5,211 bases of DNA from an uncultured Eubacteriales bacterium (GTDB taxonomy: Bacteria > Bacillota_A > Clostridia > Lachnospirales > Lachnospiraceae): positions 1 to 5,211 of the forward strand of contig CADCPV010000090.1 of the NCBI GenBank assembly GCA_902803345.1. Reading direction: 5' to 3'. The position numbers and the translations under genes are program-made. The notes beneath the pieces are model-generated. The model saw only the letters and a program-made list of their open reading frames with translations, was not told where the DNA came from and made no database searches. This document shows, piece by piece, positions 1 to 5,211 of this stretch. Each line of letters begins with the position of its first letter. Within the stretch, counting starts at the first letter, position 1.

Positions 1-2805
1 CGCGCGGAGGACCGCGAACTGTTCAAGGAAATGTGCGAATCGATCGGGGAACCTGTTATTCCTTCCGAGATCACCTATGATCTGGAGACCGCAAAAGAAG
101 CGGCGAAGCGCATCGGATACCCGGTCGTACTGCGTCCTGCCTTCACTCTGGGCGGCACCGGCGGCGGATTTGCCAATGACGAAGAGGAATTGATCCAGAT
201 CGGCACGAATGCATTCCGGCTTTCCCCGGTGCATGAAGTGCTCGTCGAAAAGAGCGTTAAGGGCTACAAGGAAATTGAATTCGAAGTCATGCGCGACTCC
301 GAGGACAACGCGATCACGATCTGCGGTATGGAAAATGTGGATCCGGTCGGTGTGCATACCGGCGATTCAATCGTTGTGGCGCCGATCCTTTCGCTGAACG
401 ATCACGACCTGAAGATGCTCAATGATTCCGCGATCAAAATCATCCGGGAGCTCAAGATCGCAGGCGGCTGCAATGTCCAGTTTGCCCTGAATCCGGAAAG
501 CTCCGAGTACTTCCTGATCGAGGTCAATCCCCGGGTTTCGAGAAGCTCTGCGCTGGCATCGAAGGCTTCCGGCTATCCGATTGCCCGTGTTACCGCCAAG
601 ATTGCGATGGGCATGCTCCTTTCGGAGATCCCGGTTGCAGGCGGACTGGCTTCGACGGAGCCTTCTCTGGACTACATCGTGGCAAAATTCCCGCGATTCC
701 CCTTCGACAAGTTTACAGAAGCTCCGAATACCCTCGGTACGCAGATGAAGGCGACCGGCGAAGTCATGGGCATCGGTGCGAATCTTGAGGAATGCTTCCT
801 GAAATCTGTGCGTTCCCTCGAAGTCGGCGTCAACCATCTGTACATCCCGAAATTTGACAATTACACCGTGGAAGAACTGAAGGAATACCTGAAGGAATTC
901 CACGCGGACTCCCTGTTTGCAATCACAGAGCTTTTGTATCACGGCGTTTCAGTTGCGGAAATCCATGAGATTACGATGATTACGGAGATCTTCCTTGAGA
1001 GCCTGAAGCGGATTATCGACATGGAGGAGACGCTGAAACAGCATCCCTGGGATCTGGAGATCCTCCGGGCAGCAAAGAAGATGGGCTTCTCGGATGGCTA
1101 TGTCGCCAGAATGTGGAAGTGCACCGAGATTGAAGTCTATCATTTCCGGAAGGAGAAAGGCCTCACACCGATCTTCCGTATGGTTGACACGCTGCATACC
1201 GGGAAATACATTCCCTATCTGTATTCGAGCTATACCGGCGAAAATGAATCGCGGCTTACGAACAAGAAGAAGGCAGTCGTTCTCGGCGCGGGCCCGATCC
1301 GTATCGGACAGGGCGTGGAATTCGACTATTCGACCGTGCATGCAGTACAGACAATCCGCCGCGCGGGTTATGAGGCAATCATTATCAACAACAACCCGGA
1401 GACGGTTTCGACGGATTACACCACTTCCGACAAGCTGTATTTCGAGCCGCTGACACCGGAAGACGTGATGGCGATTATCGATTTCGAGCAGCCGGAGGGC
1501 GTTATCGCTTCTCTCGGCGGCCAGACCGCGATCAACCTTGCGCAGCCCTTATCGGACCGCGGCGTCCGGATTATCGGGACCGACTGCGAGGCGATTGAGC
1601 GCGCGGAAAACCGTGACAGTTTTGAGAAGATCCTGAAGGACCTGCAGATTCCGCAGCCAAGAGGCGAAGCGGTGACGAATTTGGAGGACGGCCTTCGGGT
1701 CGCGAATGAAATCGGTTATCCGGTGCTGGTGCGCCCGAGCTTCGTTCTCGGCGGCCGCGCGATGCAGATTGTATCGAAGGATGAGCACCTGATCCGGTAT
1801 CTGAAGAGCGCTGTTGAAATCGATACGGACAAGCCGGTGCTGATCGACAAGTACATTTTCGGCAAGGAAGTCGAAGTGGACGCGGTCTGCGACGGCCGGG
1901 ATGTTTTCGTCCCGGGCATTATGGAGCTTGTCGAGCGCACGGGCGTGCATTCCGGCGACTCGATCAGCGTGTATCCGACCTATTCGATTTCGGACAAAGT
2001 TAAGGGAAAGATTCTGACTTACGCGAAGAAGCTCGGTCTCGGGATCGGCATCGTAGGCCTTTACAATATCCAGTTTATCGTCACGCCGGAAGAAGAGGTT
2101 TACATCATCGAAGTGAATCCGCGTTCCTCTCGGACCGTTCCCTTCCTGTCGAAGGCGACCGGGTATTCCCTGGCAGACATCGCAACCGAAGTGATTCTTG
2201 GGAAGTCGCTGAAAGAGCAGGGGATTTTCGACCTCTATCCGGAAGAGAAGAAGCGTTATTACGTCAAGGTTCCGGTATTCTCCTTCAACAAGCTGAAAGG
2301 GCTGGATTCCTACCTCTCACCCGAGATGAAGTCCACCGGCGAAGCGATCGGCTACGACAAGACCCTGCACCGCGCAATGTACAAGGCGCTGATTGCTTCC
2401 GGCATGAATCTGCAGAATTACGGGACGGTCCTCGTGACACTCGCCGACGAAGACAAGGCAGAGGCGCTTCCTCTGATCCGCCGTTTCTACAATCTCGGCT
2501 TCAATATCGAAGCGACAATCGGCACTGCGAATTTCCTTCGTGAGCATGGCATCCGGACCCGTGTCCGCGGCAAGATCAGTGAAGGCTCCGACCAGATCCT
2601 CGAATCAATCCGCGCCGGCTACGTCAGCTACATTATCAACACCCGCGCGATTATGTCCGGCGTACACTATGACGACGGTGTTGCGATCCGTCTCTGCGCC
2701 ACCGAAAACAATGTCACGCTCTTTACCTCGCTTGACACTGTCCGCGTCCTTTTAGACGTTTTGGAGGAGACCACGCAAACCATCTCGACAATTGACGCGA
2801 ACTGA
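1..2805 (+). CDS. carB: Carbamoyl-phosphate synthase large subunit (5'-truncated by window edge)
   Basis: Catalyses ATP-dependent synthesis of carbamoyl phosphate from bicarbonate and ammonia delivered by the glutaminase subunit CarA; cytosolic, first step of pyrimidine (and arginine) synthesis. The frame is open from base 1 and gives 934 visible residues. Aligning EVNPR (E174/N176) with E. coli E299/N301 implies about 125 missing N-terminal residues and a full length near 1060, normal for the family. Order seen: first ATP-grasp half with RPAFTLGGTGGG (about 45-56), NVQFALNP (about 158) and EVNPRVSRSSALASK; oligomerisation region (about 275-415); second synthetase half beginning GAGPIRIGQGVEFD (about 430), with NNNPETVSTDY, SLGGQTAINLAQPL, RPSFVLGG and EVNPRSSR (E704/N706); C-terminal MGS-like allosteric domain (about 805-934). 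That domain keeps ATIGTA, a downstream Lys and IINT, matching E. coli residues T974, T977, K993 and N1015 that bind UMP/IMP; E. coli T1017 corresponds to Arg. No frameshift is seen. The true start lies upstream; the first in-window ATG (31) is internal. Confidence 0.98.
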   Translation, partial: RAEDRELFKEMCESIGEPVIPSEITYDLETAKEAAKRIGYPVVLRPAFTLGGTGGGFANDEEELIQIGTNAFRLSPVHEVLVEKSVKGYKEIEFEVMRDSEDNAITICGMENVDPVGVHTGDSIVVAPILSLNDHDLKMLNDSAIKIIRELKIAGGCNVQFALNPESSEYFLIEVNPRVSRSSALASKASGYPIARVTAKIAMGMLLSEIPVAGGLASTEPSLDYIVAKFPRFPFDKFTEAPNTLGTQMKATGEVMGIGANLEECFLKSVRSLEVGVNHLYIPKFDNYTVEELKEYLKEFHADSLFAITELLYHGVSVAEIHEITMITEIFLESLKRIIDMEETLKQHPWDLEILRAAKKMGFSDGYVARMWKCTEIEVYHFRKEKGLTPIFRMVDTLHTGKYIPYLYSSYTGENESRLTNKKKAVVLGAGPIRIGQGVEFDYSTVHAVQTIRRAGYEAIIINNNPETVSTDYTTSDKLYFEPLTPEDVMAIIDFEQPEGVIASLGGQTAINLAQPLSDRGVRIIGTDCEAIERAENRDSFEKILKDLQIPQPRGEAVTNLEDGLRVANEIGYPVLVRPSFVLGGRAMQIVSKDEHLIRYLKSAVEIDTDKPVLIDKYIFGKEVEVDAVCDGRDVFVPGIMELVERTGVHSGDSISVYPTYSISDKVKGKILTYAKKLGLGIGIVGLYNIQFIVTPEEEVYIIEVNPRSSRTVPFLSKATGYSLADIATEVILGKSLKEQGIFDLYPEEKKRYYVKVPVFSFNKLKGLDSYLSPEMKSTGEAIGYDKTLHRAMYKALIASGMNLQNYGTVLVTLADEDKAEALPLIRRFYNLGFNIEATIGTANFLREHGIRTRVRGKISEGSDQILESIRAGYVSYIINTRAIMSGVHYDDGVAIRLCATENNVTLFTSLDTVRVLLDVLEETTQTISTIDAN

Positions 2806-2821
2806 CGGACTCGCCTGCGGG

Positions 2822-2873
2822 ATCATACTGCCCCCTCGGTGACGGTTCCAGGTCACCTCGGAAGCAGTATGAT
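2822..2873 (+). other. Long stem-loop in the carB-pyrK gap
   Basis: The arms ATCATACTGC (2822-2831) and GCAGTATGAT (2864-2873) are perfect 10-bp inverted complements. Inside them lies a second perfect 6-bp stem, GGTGAC (2838-2843) with GTCACC (2852-2857), closing an 8-base loop GGTTCCAG. A small asymmetric internal loop separates the two stems, and a CC/GG pairing may partly bridge it. No T-run follows the 3' arm, so it is not a standard intrinsic terminator, and it sits between two genes of one operon. Possible roles are an RNA processing or stability element, a protein-binding RNA site, or a copy of a dispersed palindromic repeat. The structure is read directly from the sequence; its function is unknown. 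Confidence 0.7.
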
Positions 2874-2892
2874 AACCCTCGGCTCGAGGTTT
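2874..2892 (+). other. Second, small stem-loop upstream of pyrK
   Basis: CCTCG (2877-2881) pairs with CGAGG (2885-2889) around a 3-base loop. After a C/T mismatch, AA (2874-2875) can pair with TT (2891-2892). TTT (2890-2892) follows the stem directly, but three Ts after a 5-bp stem is too little for a convincing terminator. The CGAGG arm could instead pair with either of two other CCTCG copies, at 2834-2838 and 2856-2860, both inside the larger upstream stem-loop. Alternative folds are therefore possible. A Shine-Dalgarno-like AAGGAGA begins 7 bases after this hairpin. Confidence 0.4.
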
Positions 2893-2899
2893 CAGGCAG

Positions 2900-2906
2900 A
2901 AGGAGA
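2900..2906 (+). promoter_or_regulatory. Upstream Shine-Dalgarno-like site AAGGAGA
   Basis: AAGGAGA is a stronger match to the anti-SD than pyrK's own GGAGA. The nearest start codon is ATG 2917, with 11 bases between AGGAG and ATG, slightly longer than ideal. It is too far from pyrK's ATG (2954) to serve it directly. It could load ribosomes on a short upstream ORF or act as a standby site. Confidence 0.4.
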
Positions 2907-2916
2907 CATCAACAGG

Positions 2917-3012
2917 ATGGCTCGGGTTTGTGTCATCAACGGAGAAAACACAGATGAAAGAAACGCTGTTTACCGTTATCTCGAATATCAATCTCACGGA
3001 GCTGGTGCTTGA
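2917..3012 (+). CDS. Possible 31-codon upstream ORF overlapping the pyrK start
   Basis: This ATG-initiated frame encodes 31 residues, beginning MARVCVINGENT and ending QSHGAGA before a TGA at 3010-3012. It is preceded by AAGGAGA (2900-2906). It runs through the pyrK ribosome-binding site and the first 19 codons of pyrK in a different (+1) frame, so its translation would compete or couple with pyrK initiation. The peptide has no membrane segment, signal peptide or motif that I recognise. Much of its length is forced by the overlapping pyrK codons, so codon composition cannot support it independently. It may be a regulatory leader ORF or a chance by-product of the local duplication; I lean towards unproven. 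Confidence 0.25.
   Translation: MARVCVINGENTDERNAVYRYLEYQSHGAGA
2941..2945 (+). promoter_or_regulatory. Ribosome-binding site of pyrK
   Basis: GGAG (2941-2944) lies 9 bases before ATG 2954, a standard spacing. It decides the pyrK start in favour of ATG 2954 over an in-frame GTG at 2930, which has no good Shine-Dalgarno at normal spacing and would add eight residues (MSSTEKTQ) before the usual PyrK N-terminus. Confidence 0.65.
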
Positions 3013-3694
3013 AATGCGGCTCCGGGGGGATACGTCTGCCATTACGAATCCGGGACAGTTTGTGAATCTGCAGCTGCCGGGATTCTATCTCCGGCGGCCG
3101 ATTTCGGTTGCAGATGTGACGGGAGATGTGCTGACGATTGCCTACAAGGTGGTCGGAAAAGGGACAGCGTCAATGGCAGAGATCGAGGCCGGGAAGAGGC
3201 TCGATATTCTGACAGGGCTCGGAAACGGCTATGATCTTACGAAAGCGGGTGAGAAGCCGCTTCTTATCGGCGGAGGCGTTGGTGTTCCGCCGCTTCTCTG
3301 GCTTGCGAAAAAGCTGCGGGAACAGGAGATTCCCGTTGATGTTGTGCTCGGATTTAATACTGCTTCGGAAGTGTTTTATCAGGAACGCTTTGAAGCACTC
3401 GGCTGCCGGGTTGAAGTAACGACAGCGGACGGAAGTCTCGGGACGAAGGGTTTTGTAACGGATGCGGCACTGTTTTCAGAGGCGCATAGCTATTTCTATA
3501 CCTGCGGACCGCTGCCGATGCTGCGTGCGGTTTATAACGGGACGGATATCGACGGAGAATTCAGTTTCGAGGAGCGCATGGGCTGCGGCTTTGGCGCCTG
3601 CATGGGCTGTTCACAGAAGGTCCGCGGCGGATCGAAACGGATCTGCAAGGACGGGCCGGTGCTTCGAAAGGAGGAAATCCTGTGGGAGAACTGA
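2954..3694 (+). CDS. pyrK: Dihydroorotate dehydrogenase B, electron-transfer subunit PyrK
   Basis: Cytosolic iron-sulfur flavoprotein that passes electrons from PyrD's FMN through a [2Fe-2S] cluster and FAD to NAD+, making class 1B dihydroorotate dehydrogenase (PyrD2-PyrK2 in Lactococcus). The ATG 2954 start gives 246 residues, normal for the family. Order seen: N-terminal FAD-binding barrel with PGQFVNLQL and RRPIS (47-51), the flavin-binding signature of the ferredoxin-reductase superfamily; VVGKGTASM after it; NAD-binding domain with LLIGGGVGVPPL (about 103-114) and YTCGP (182-186); C-terminal cluster motif with cysteines 211, 216, 219 and 231 (C-x4-C-x2-C-x11-C), followed by DGPVL. All four ligands are present. 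It follows carB after a 148-bp structured gap and overlaps pyrD by 13 bp. By eye it uses more GGA/GGG glycine codons than carB, which prefers GGC. An in-frame GTG at 2930 is a less likely start. Confidence 0.96.
   Translation: MKETLFTVISNINLTELVLEMRLRGDTSAITNPGQFVNLQLPGFYLRRPISVADVTGDVLTIAYKVVGKGTASMAEIEAGKRLDILTGLGNGYDLTKAGEKPLLIGGGVGVPPLLWLAKKLREQEIPVDVVLGFNTASEVFYQERFEALGCRVEVTTADGSLGTKGFVTDAALFSEAHSYFYTCGPLPMLRAVYNGTDIDGEFSFEERMGCGFGACMGCSQKVRGGSKRICKDGPVLRKEEILWEN
3668..3674 (+). promoter_or_regulatory. Strong Shine-Dalgarno AAGGAGG for pyrD, inside the pyrK 3' end
   Basis: AAGGAGG ends 7 bases before GTG 3682, an ideal spacing, and 19 bases before ATG 3694, too far for direct use. A second weaker site, GGGAG (3684-3688), lies 5 bases before ATG 3694. 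The stronger site favours GTG 3682 as the pyrD start. It lies in pyrK codons, so ribosomes finishing pyrK would uncover it. Confidence 0.7.
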
Positions 3695-4620
3695 TGCAGA
3701 ATGACCGCCTTTCGGTGGATTTATGCGGAATCCGGCTTGATAATCCCGTGATTCCGGCCTCCGGAACCTTCGGTTACGGCGCGGAATTTGCGGAGCTTTA
3801 CGATATCAATATCCTCGGAACTTTTTCTTTCAAGGGAACGACACTCGAGCCGCGTTACGGGAACCCGGTTCCACGGATTGCGGAATGCACGGCAGGGATG
3901 ATCAACGCGGTCGGTCTGCAGAATCCGGGCGTTCATCACGTCATCTCGGAAGAACTTCCGCGGATGAAGGAATACTTTCATAAGCCGGTTATGGCAAATG
4001 TCAGCGGCTTCTCGGTCGAAGAATACCGCGAGACCGTATCGCTTCTGTCCGAAGAGGAACAGGTCGGCTGGATCGAACTGAATATCAGCTGCCCGAATGT
4101 GCACGGCGGCGGGATGAGCTTCGGAACCGATCCGAAGGCTGCAGCGGAAGTGGTTGCGGCGGTCAAAGCGGTTTCGAAAAAACCGGTAATCGTCAAACTG
4201 ACGCCGAATGTAACGGATATTGTTTCTATCGCAAAGGCATGCGAAGCGGCAGGCGCGGACGGCATCAGCCTGATCAATACGCTTTTAGGAATGCGGATCG
4301 ACCTTCGGACCGGAAAACCCGTGATCAAAAACGTCATGGGCGGCTTTTCCGGCCCGGCAGTTTTCCCGGTTGCGCTGCGGATGGTCTGGCAGGTTTCACA
4401 CGCGGTCTCTGTGCCGGTTGTCGGGATGGGCGGTGTATCGTCGGCAGAGGATGTTTTGGAGATGATGATGGCAGGCGCACGCGCGGTCGAAATCGGTTCT
4501 GCAAATCTTGTGGATCCCTTTGCCTGCAAAAAGATCATCGAGGCACTGCCGGAAACGATGGATCGCTTTGGTATCAGGACACTTCGGGAGCTTGTAGTTT
4601 CACAGCCGCGTGAATGCTGA
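3682..4620 (+). CDS. pyrD: Dihydroorotate dehydrogenase B, catalytic subunit PyrD (class 1B)
   Basis: FMN-containing cytosolic TIM-barrel enzyme oxidising dihydroorotate to orotate; with PyrK it uses NAD+ as acceptor. Length is 312 residues from GTG 3682, or 308 from ATG 3694; both fit the family. Motifs in order (GTG numbering): NPVIPASGTFGYG (21-33), KGTTLEPRYGNPVPR (51-65), NAVGLQNPG (75-83), NISCPNV (134-140) with Cys137 as the catalytic base typical of class 1 enzymes (class 2 uses Ser), FGTDP (147-151), KLTPNVTDI (172-180), INTLLGMRID (198-207), GGFSGPA (220-226), and phosphate-binding VVGMGGV and IGSANLVDPF. The ATG start gives MQNDRLSVDLCG, resembling the Lactococcus PyrDB N-terminus as I recall it, so the start is not settled; I chose GTG for its Shine-Dalgarno. 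ATG 3694 shares its A with the pyrK stop TGA. The overlap implies translational coupling of the two subunits. pyrF follows after 13 bp. Confidence 0.96.
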   Translation: MGELMQNDRLSVDLCGIRLDNPVIPASGTFGYGAEFAELYDINILGTFSFKGTTLEPRYGNPVPRIAECTAGMINAVGLQNPGVHHVISEELPRMKEYFHKPVMANVSGFSVEEYRETVSLLSEEEQVGWIELNISCPNVHGGGMSFGTDPKAAAEVVAAVKAVSKKPVIVKLTPNVTDIVSIAKACEAAGADGISLINTLLGMRIDLRTGKPVIKNVMGGFSGPAVFPVALRMVWQVSHAVSVPVVGMGGVSSAEDVLEMMMAGARAVEIGSANLVDPFACKKIIEALPETMDRFGIRTLRELVVSQPREC

Positions 4621-4624
4621 TTTT

Positions 4625-4630
4625 GGAGAA
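4625..4630 (+). promoter_or_regulatory. Ribosome-binding site of pyrF
   Basis: GGAG within GGAGAA lies 5 bases before ATG 4634, in the 13-bp gap after the pyrD stop. It sets the pyrF start, and the resulting N-terminus MGKDVIIACD matches the usual PyrF opening. Confidence 0.65.
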
Positions 4631-4633
4631 AAT

Positions 4634-5211
4634 ATGGGAAAAGATGTAATCATTGCCTGTGATTTTTCAGGCGCGGAACAGGTTTACCGTTTCCTCGATC
4701 TGTTTACGGAGGAAAAACCCTTCGTGAAGATCGGAATGGAGCTTTTTTATGCGGAAGGTCCGCAGATTGTCCGTGAGATCAAGAAACGCGGCCACAGGAT
4801 CTTCCTGGACCTGAAGCTTCACGACATCCCGAATACCGTCAAAAAAGCAATGGCGGTCCTGCGGGATCTCGATGTGGATATCACGAATGTCCACGCCGGC
4901 GGAACGGTCGCGATGATGGAAGCGGCGCTCGAAGGCCTGACCCGGCCGGATGGCACGCGGCCGAAGCTGATTGCGGTGACGATGCTCACCTCCACCGACC
5001 AGAAGGCGATGGAAGAGGATCTCTGGATCAGAGGCGCTGAAATCGGCGACGTCGTGATGCATTACGCCGAGAATGCGAAGAAAGCAGGCCTTGACGGTAT
5101 TGTCTGTTCGCCCTTAGAAGCCGGAAAGGTTCACGAACTTCTCGGCCCCGACTTCCTGACGGTCACTCCCGGCGTTCGTTTCCCCGGCGGCGAAATCGGC
5201 GACCAGAAACG
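4634..5211 (+). CDS. pyrF: Orotidine 5'-phosphate decarboxylase (3' end cut by window edge)
   Basis: Converts OMP to UMP, the last step of de novo pyrimidine synthesis; cytosolic TIM-barrel dimer. From ATG 4634 the frame stays open to the window end, giving 192 complete codons; typical proteins have about 230-240 residues, so roughly 45 are missing. Visible features: IIACDF (6-11) at the first strand with the substrate-contacting Asp10; VKIGMELF (31-38) with Lys33; the family signature LDLKLHDIPNTV (58-69) carrying the catalytic Asp59-Lys61-Asp64 array; NVHAGG (85-90); AVTMLTS (114-120); and TPGVR followed by GDQK near the cut, part of the phosphate-binding region. Length, order and active site match the short bacterial (Bacillus-type) group. 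It lies 13 bp after pyrD and is presumably cotranscribed; pyrE often follows in Firmicutes but cannot be seen here. Confidence 0.96.
   Translation, partial: MGKDVIIACDFSGAEQVYRFLDLFTEEKPFVKIGMELFYAEGPQIVREIKKRGHRIFLDLKLHDIPNTVKKAMAVLRDLDVDITNVHAGGTVAMMEAALEGLTRPDGTRPKLIAVTMLTSTDQKAMEEDLWIRGAEIGDVVMHYAENAKKAGLDGIVCSPLEAGKVHELLGPDFLTVTPGVRFPGGEIGDQK

Larger units (their letters stand above)
2881..2956 (+). repeat. Imperfect tandem duplication (about 38-bp unit) of a translation start region
   Basis: Two consecutive units share ordered blocks. Unit A starts GGCTCGAGGTTT (2881), has GGAGA at 2902-2906, and ends AACAGGATG with ATG at 2917. Unit B starts GGCTCGGGTTT (2919), has GGAGA at 2941-2945, and ends AACACAGATG with ATG at 2954. 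CATCAAC also occurs twice (2907-2913 and 2934-2940), but at a different offset in each unit, so the match has small insertions and deletions. Unit B supplies the ribosome-binding site and start codon of pyrK. Unit A looks like an older or decayed copy of the same signal. The repeat is visible by eye; a duplication origin is inference. Confidence 0.5.

Noticed and set aside
367..942. Long minus-strand open frame inside carB
   Set aside because: It is fully antisense to conserved carB coding sequence; such frames are common in GC-rich genes and the product looks like no known protein.
2792..2830. Promoter using TTGACG (2792-2797) as -35
   Set aside because: No TATAAT-like hexamer lies at 16-18 bp; the region there is GC-rich. 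The TTGACG is within carB codons.
2843..2860. PyrR-binding RNA element (consensus about ARUCCNGNGAGGYU)
   Set aside because: The hairpin loop contains TTCCAGG, resembling the UCCNGN part, but the required GAGG segment is absent and the stem layout differs.
2845..2873. Internal promoter in front of pyrK (TATGAT at 2868-2873 as -10)
   Set aside because: TATGAT is part of the inverted-repeat arm. The hexamer 17 bp upstream (GTTCCA) matches the -35 consensus at only about three of six positions, and there is no extended -10 TG.
2874..2893. Intrinsic terminator before pyrK
   Set aside because: The stem is only 5 bp with TTT after it. A terminator here would cut pyrK, pyrD and pyrF from the operon; attenuation is not excluded but not supported.
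2752..3042. Minus-strand 96-codon open frame spanning the carB-pyrK gap
   Set aside because: It lies antisense to the carB end and pyrK start, its product resembles no family I know, and its composition looks like a reverse-strand shadow. No convincing promoter was seen.
3978..4538. Long minus-strand open frame inside pyrD
   Set aside because: It overlaps conserved PyrD motifs in antisense, and its Ser/Thr/Pro/Ile-rich product is typical of a shadow frame.

Overview
This window is a stretch of a de novo pyrimidine (UMP) biosynthesis operon, all on the + strand, in the order carB (5' end cut off) - pyrK - pyrD - pyrF (3' end cut off). The same order (carB/pyrAB, pyrK, pyrD, pyrF) occurs in the Bacillus subtilis pyr operon and in many other Firmicutes. 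The paired pyrK/pyrD genes show a class 1B, NAD-linked dihydroorotate dehydrogenase, which is typical of Firmicutes. Strong AGGAGG-type Shine-Dalgarno sites also fit. Base composition is moderately GC-rich by eye. The CarB C-terminus (an 'NTRAI' segment followed by a 'SGVHYDDGVAIR' segment) makes me think of the Erysipelotrichia/Clostridia side of the phylum, but that is a weak inference from memory.

Layout: 1-2805 is about 88% of carB, the large subunit of carbamoyl-phosphate synthase, missing roughly 125 N-terminal residues. 2806-2953 is the only real gap between genes. It holds a long stem-loop with perfect 10-bp outer arms, a second small stem-loop, and an imperfect tandem duplication of a ribosome-binding/start region. 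The upstream copy could start a 31-codon ORF that overlaps the start of pyrK. 2954-3694 is pyrK, the electron-transfer subunit. 3682-4620 is pyrD, overlapping the end of pyrK. 4634-5211 is the first 192 codons of pyrF, OMP decarboxylase, which runs off the window.

How they work together: CarB (with CarA, presumably encoded just upstream) makes carbamoyl phosphate. The ATCase and dihydroorotase steps are not encoded here. PyrD oxidises dihydroorotate to orotate, passing electrons through PyrK's FMN/Fe-S/FAD chain to NAD+. PyrE (not in the window, often next to pyrF) would make OMP, and PyrF decarboxylates it to UMP. UMP is the expected feedback inhibitor of CarB through its C-terminal MGS-like domain.

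The coding genes look intact and conventional; I see no mobile element, CRISPR array, defence system or RNA gene. The only part not explained by core metabolism is the structured 148-bp leader in front of pyrK. It is the best candidate for something undescribed, but its function is unproven.
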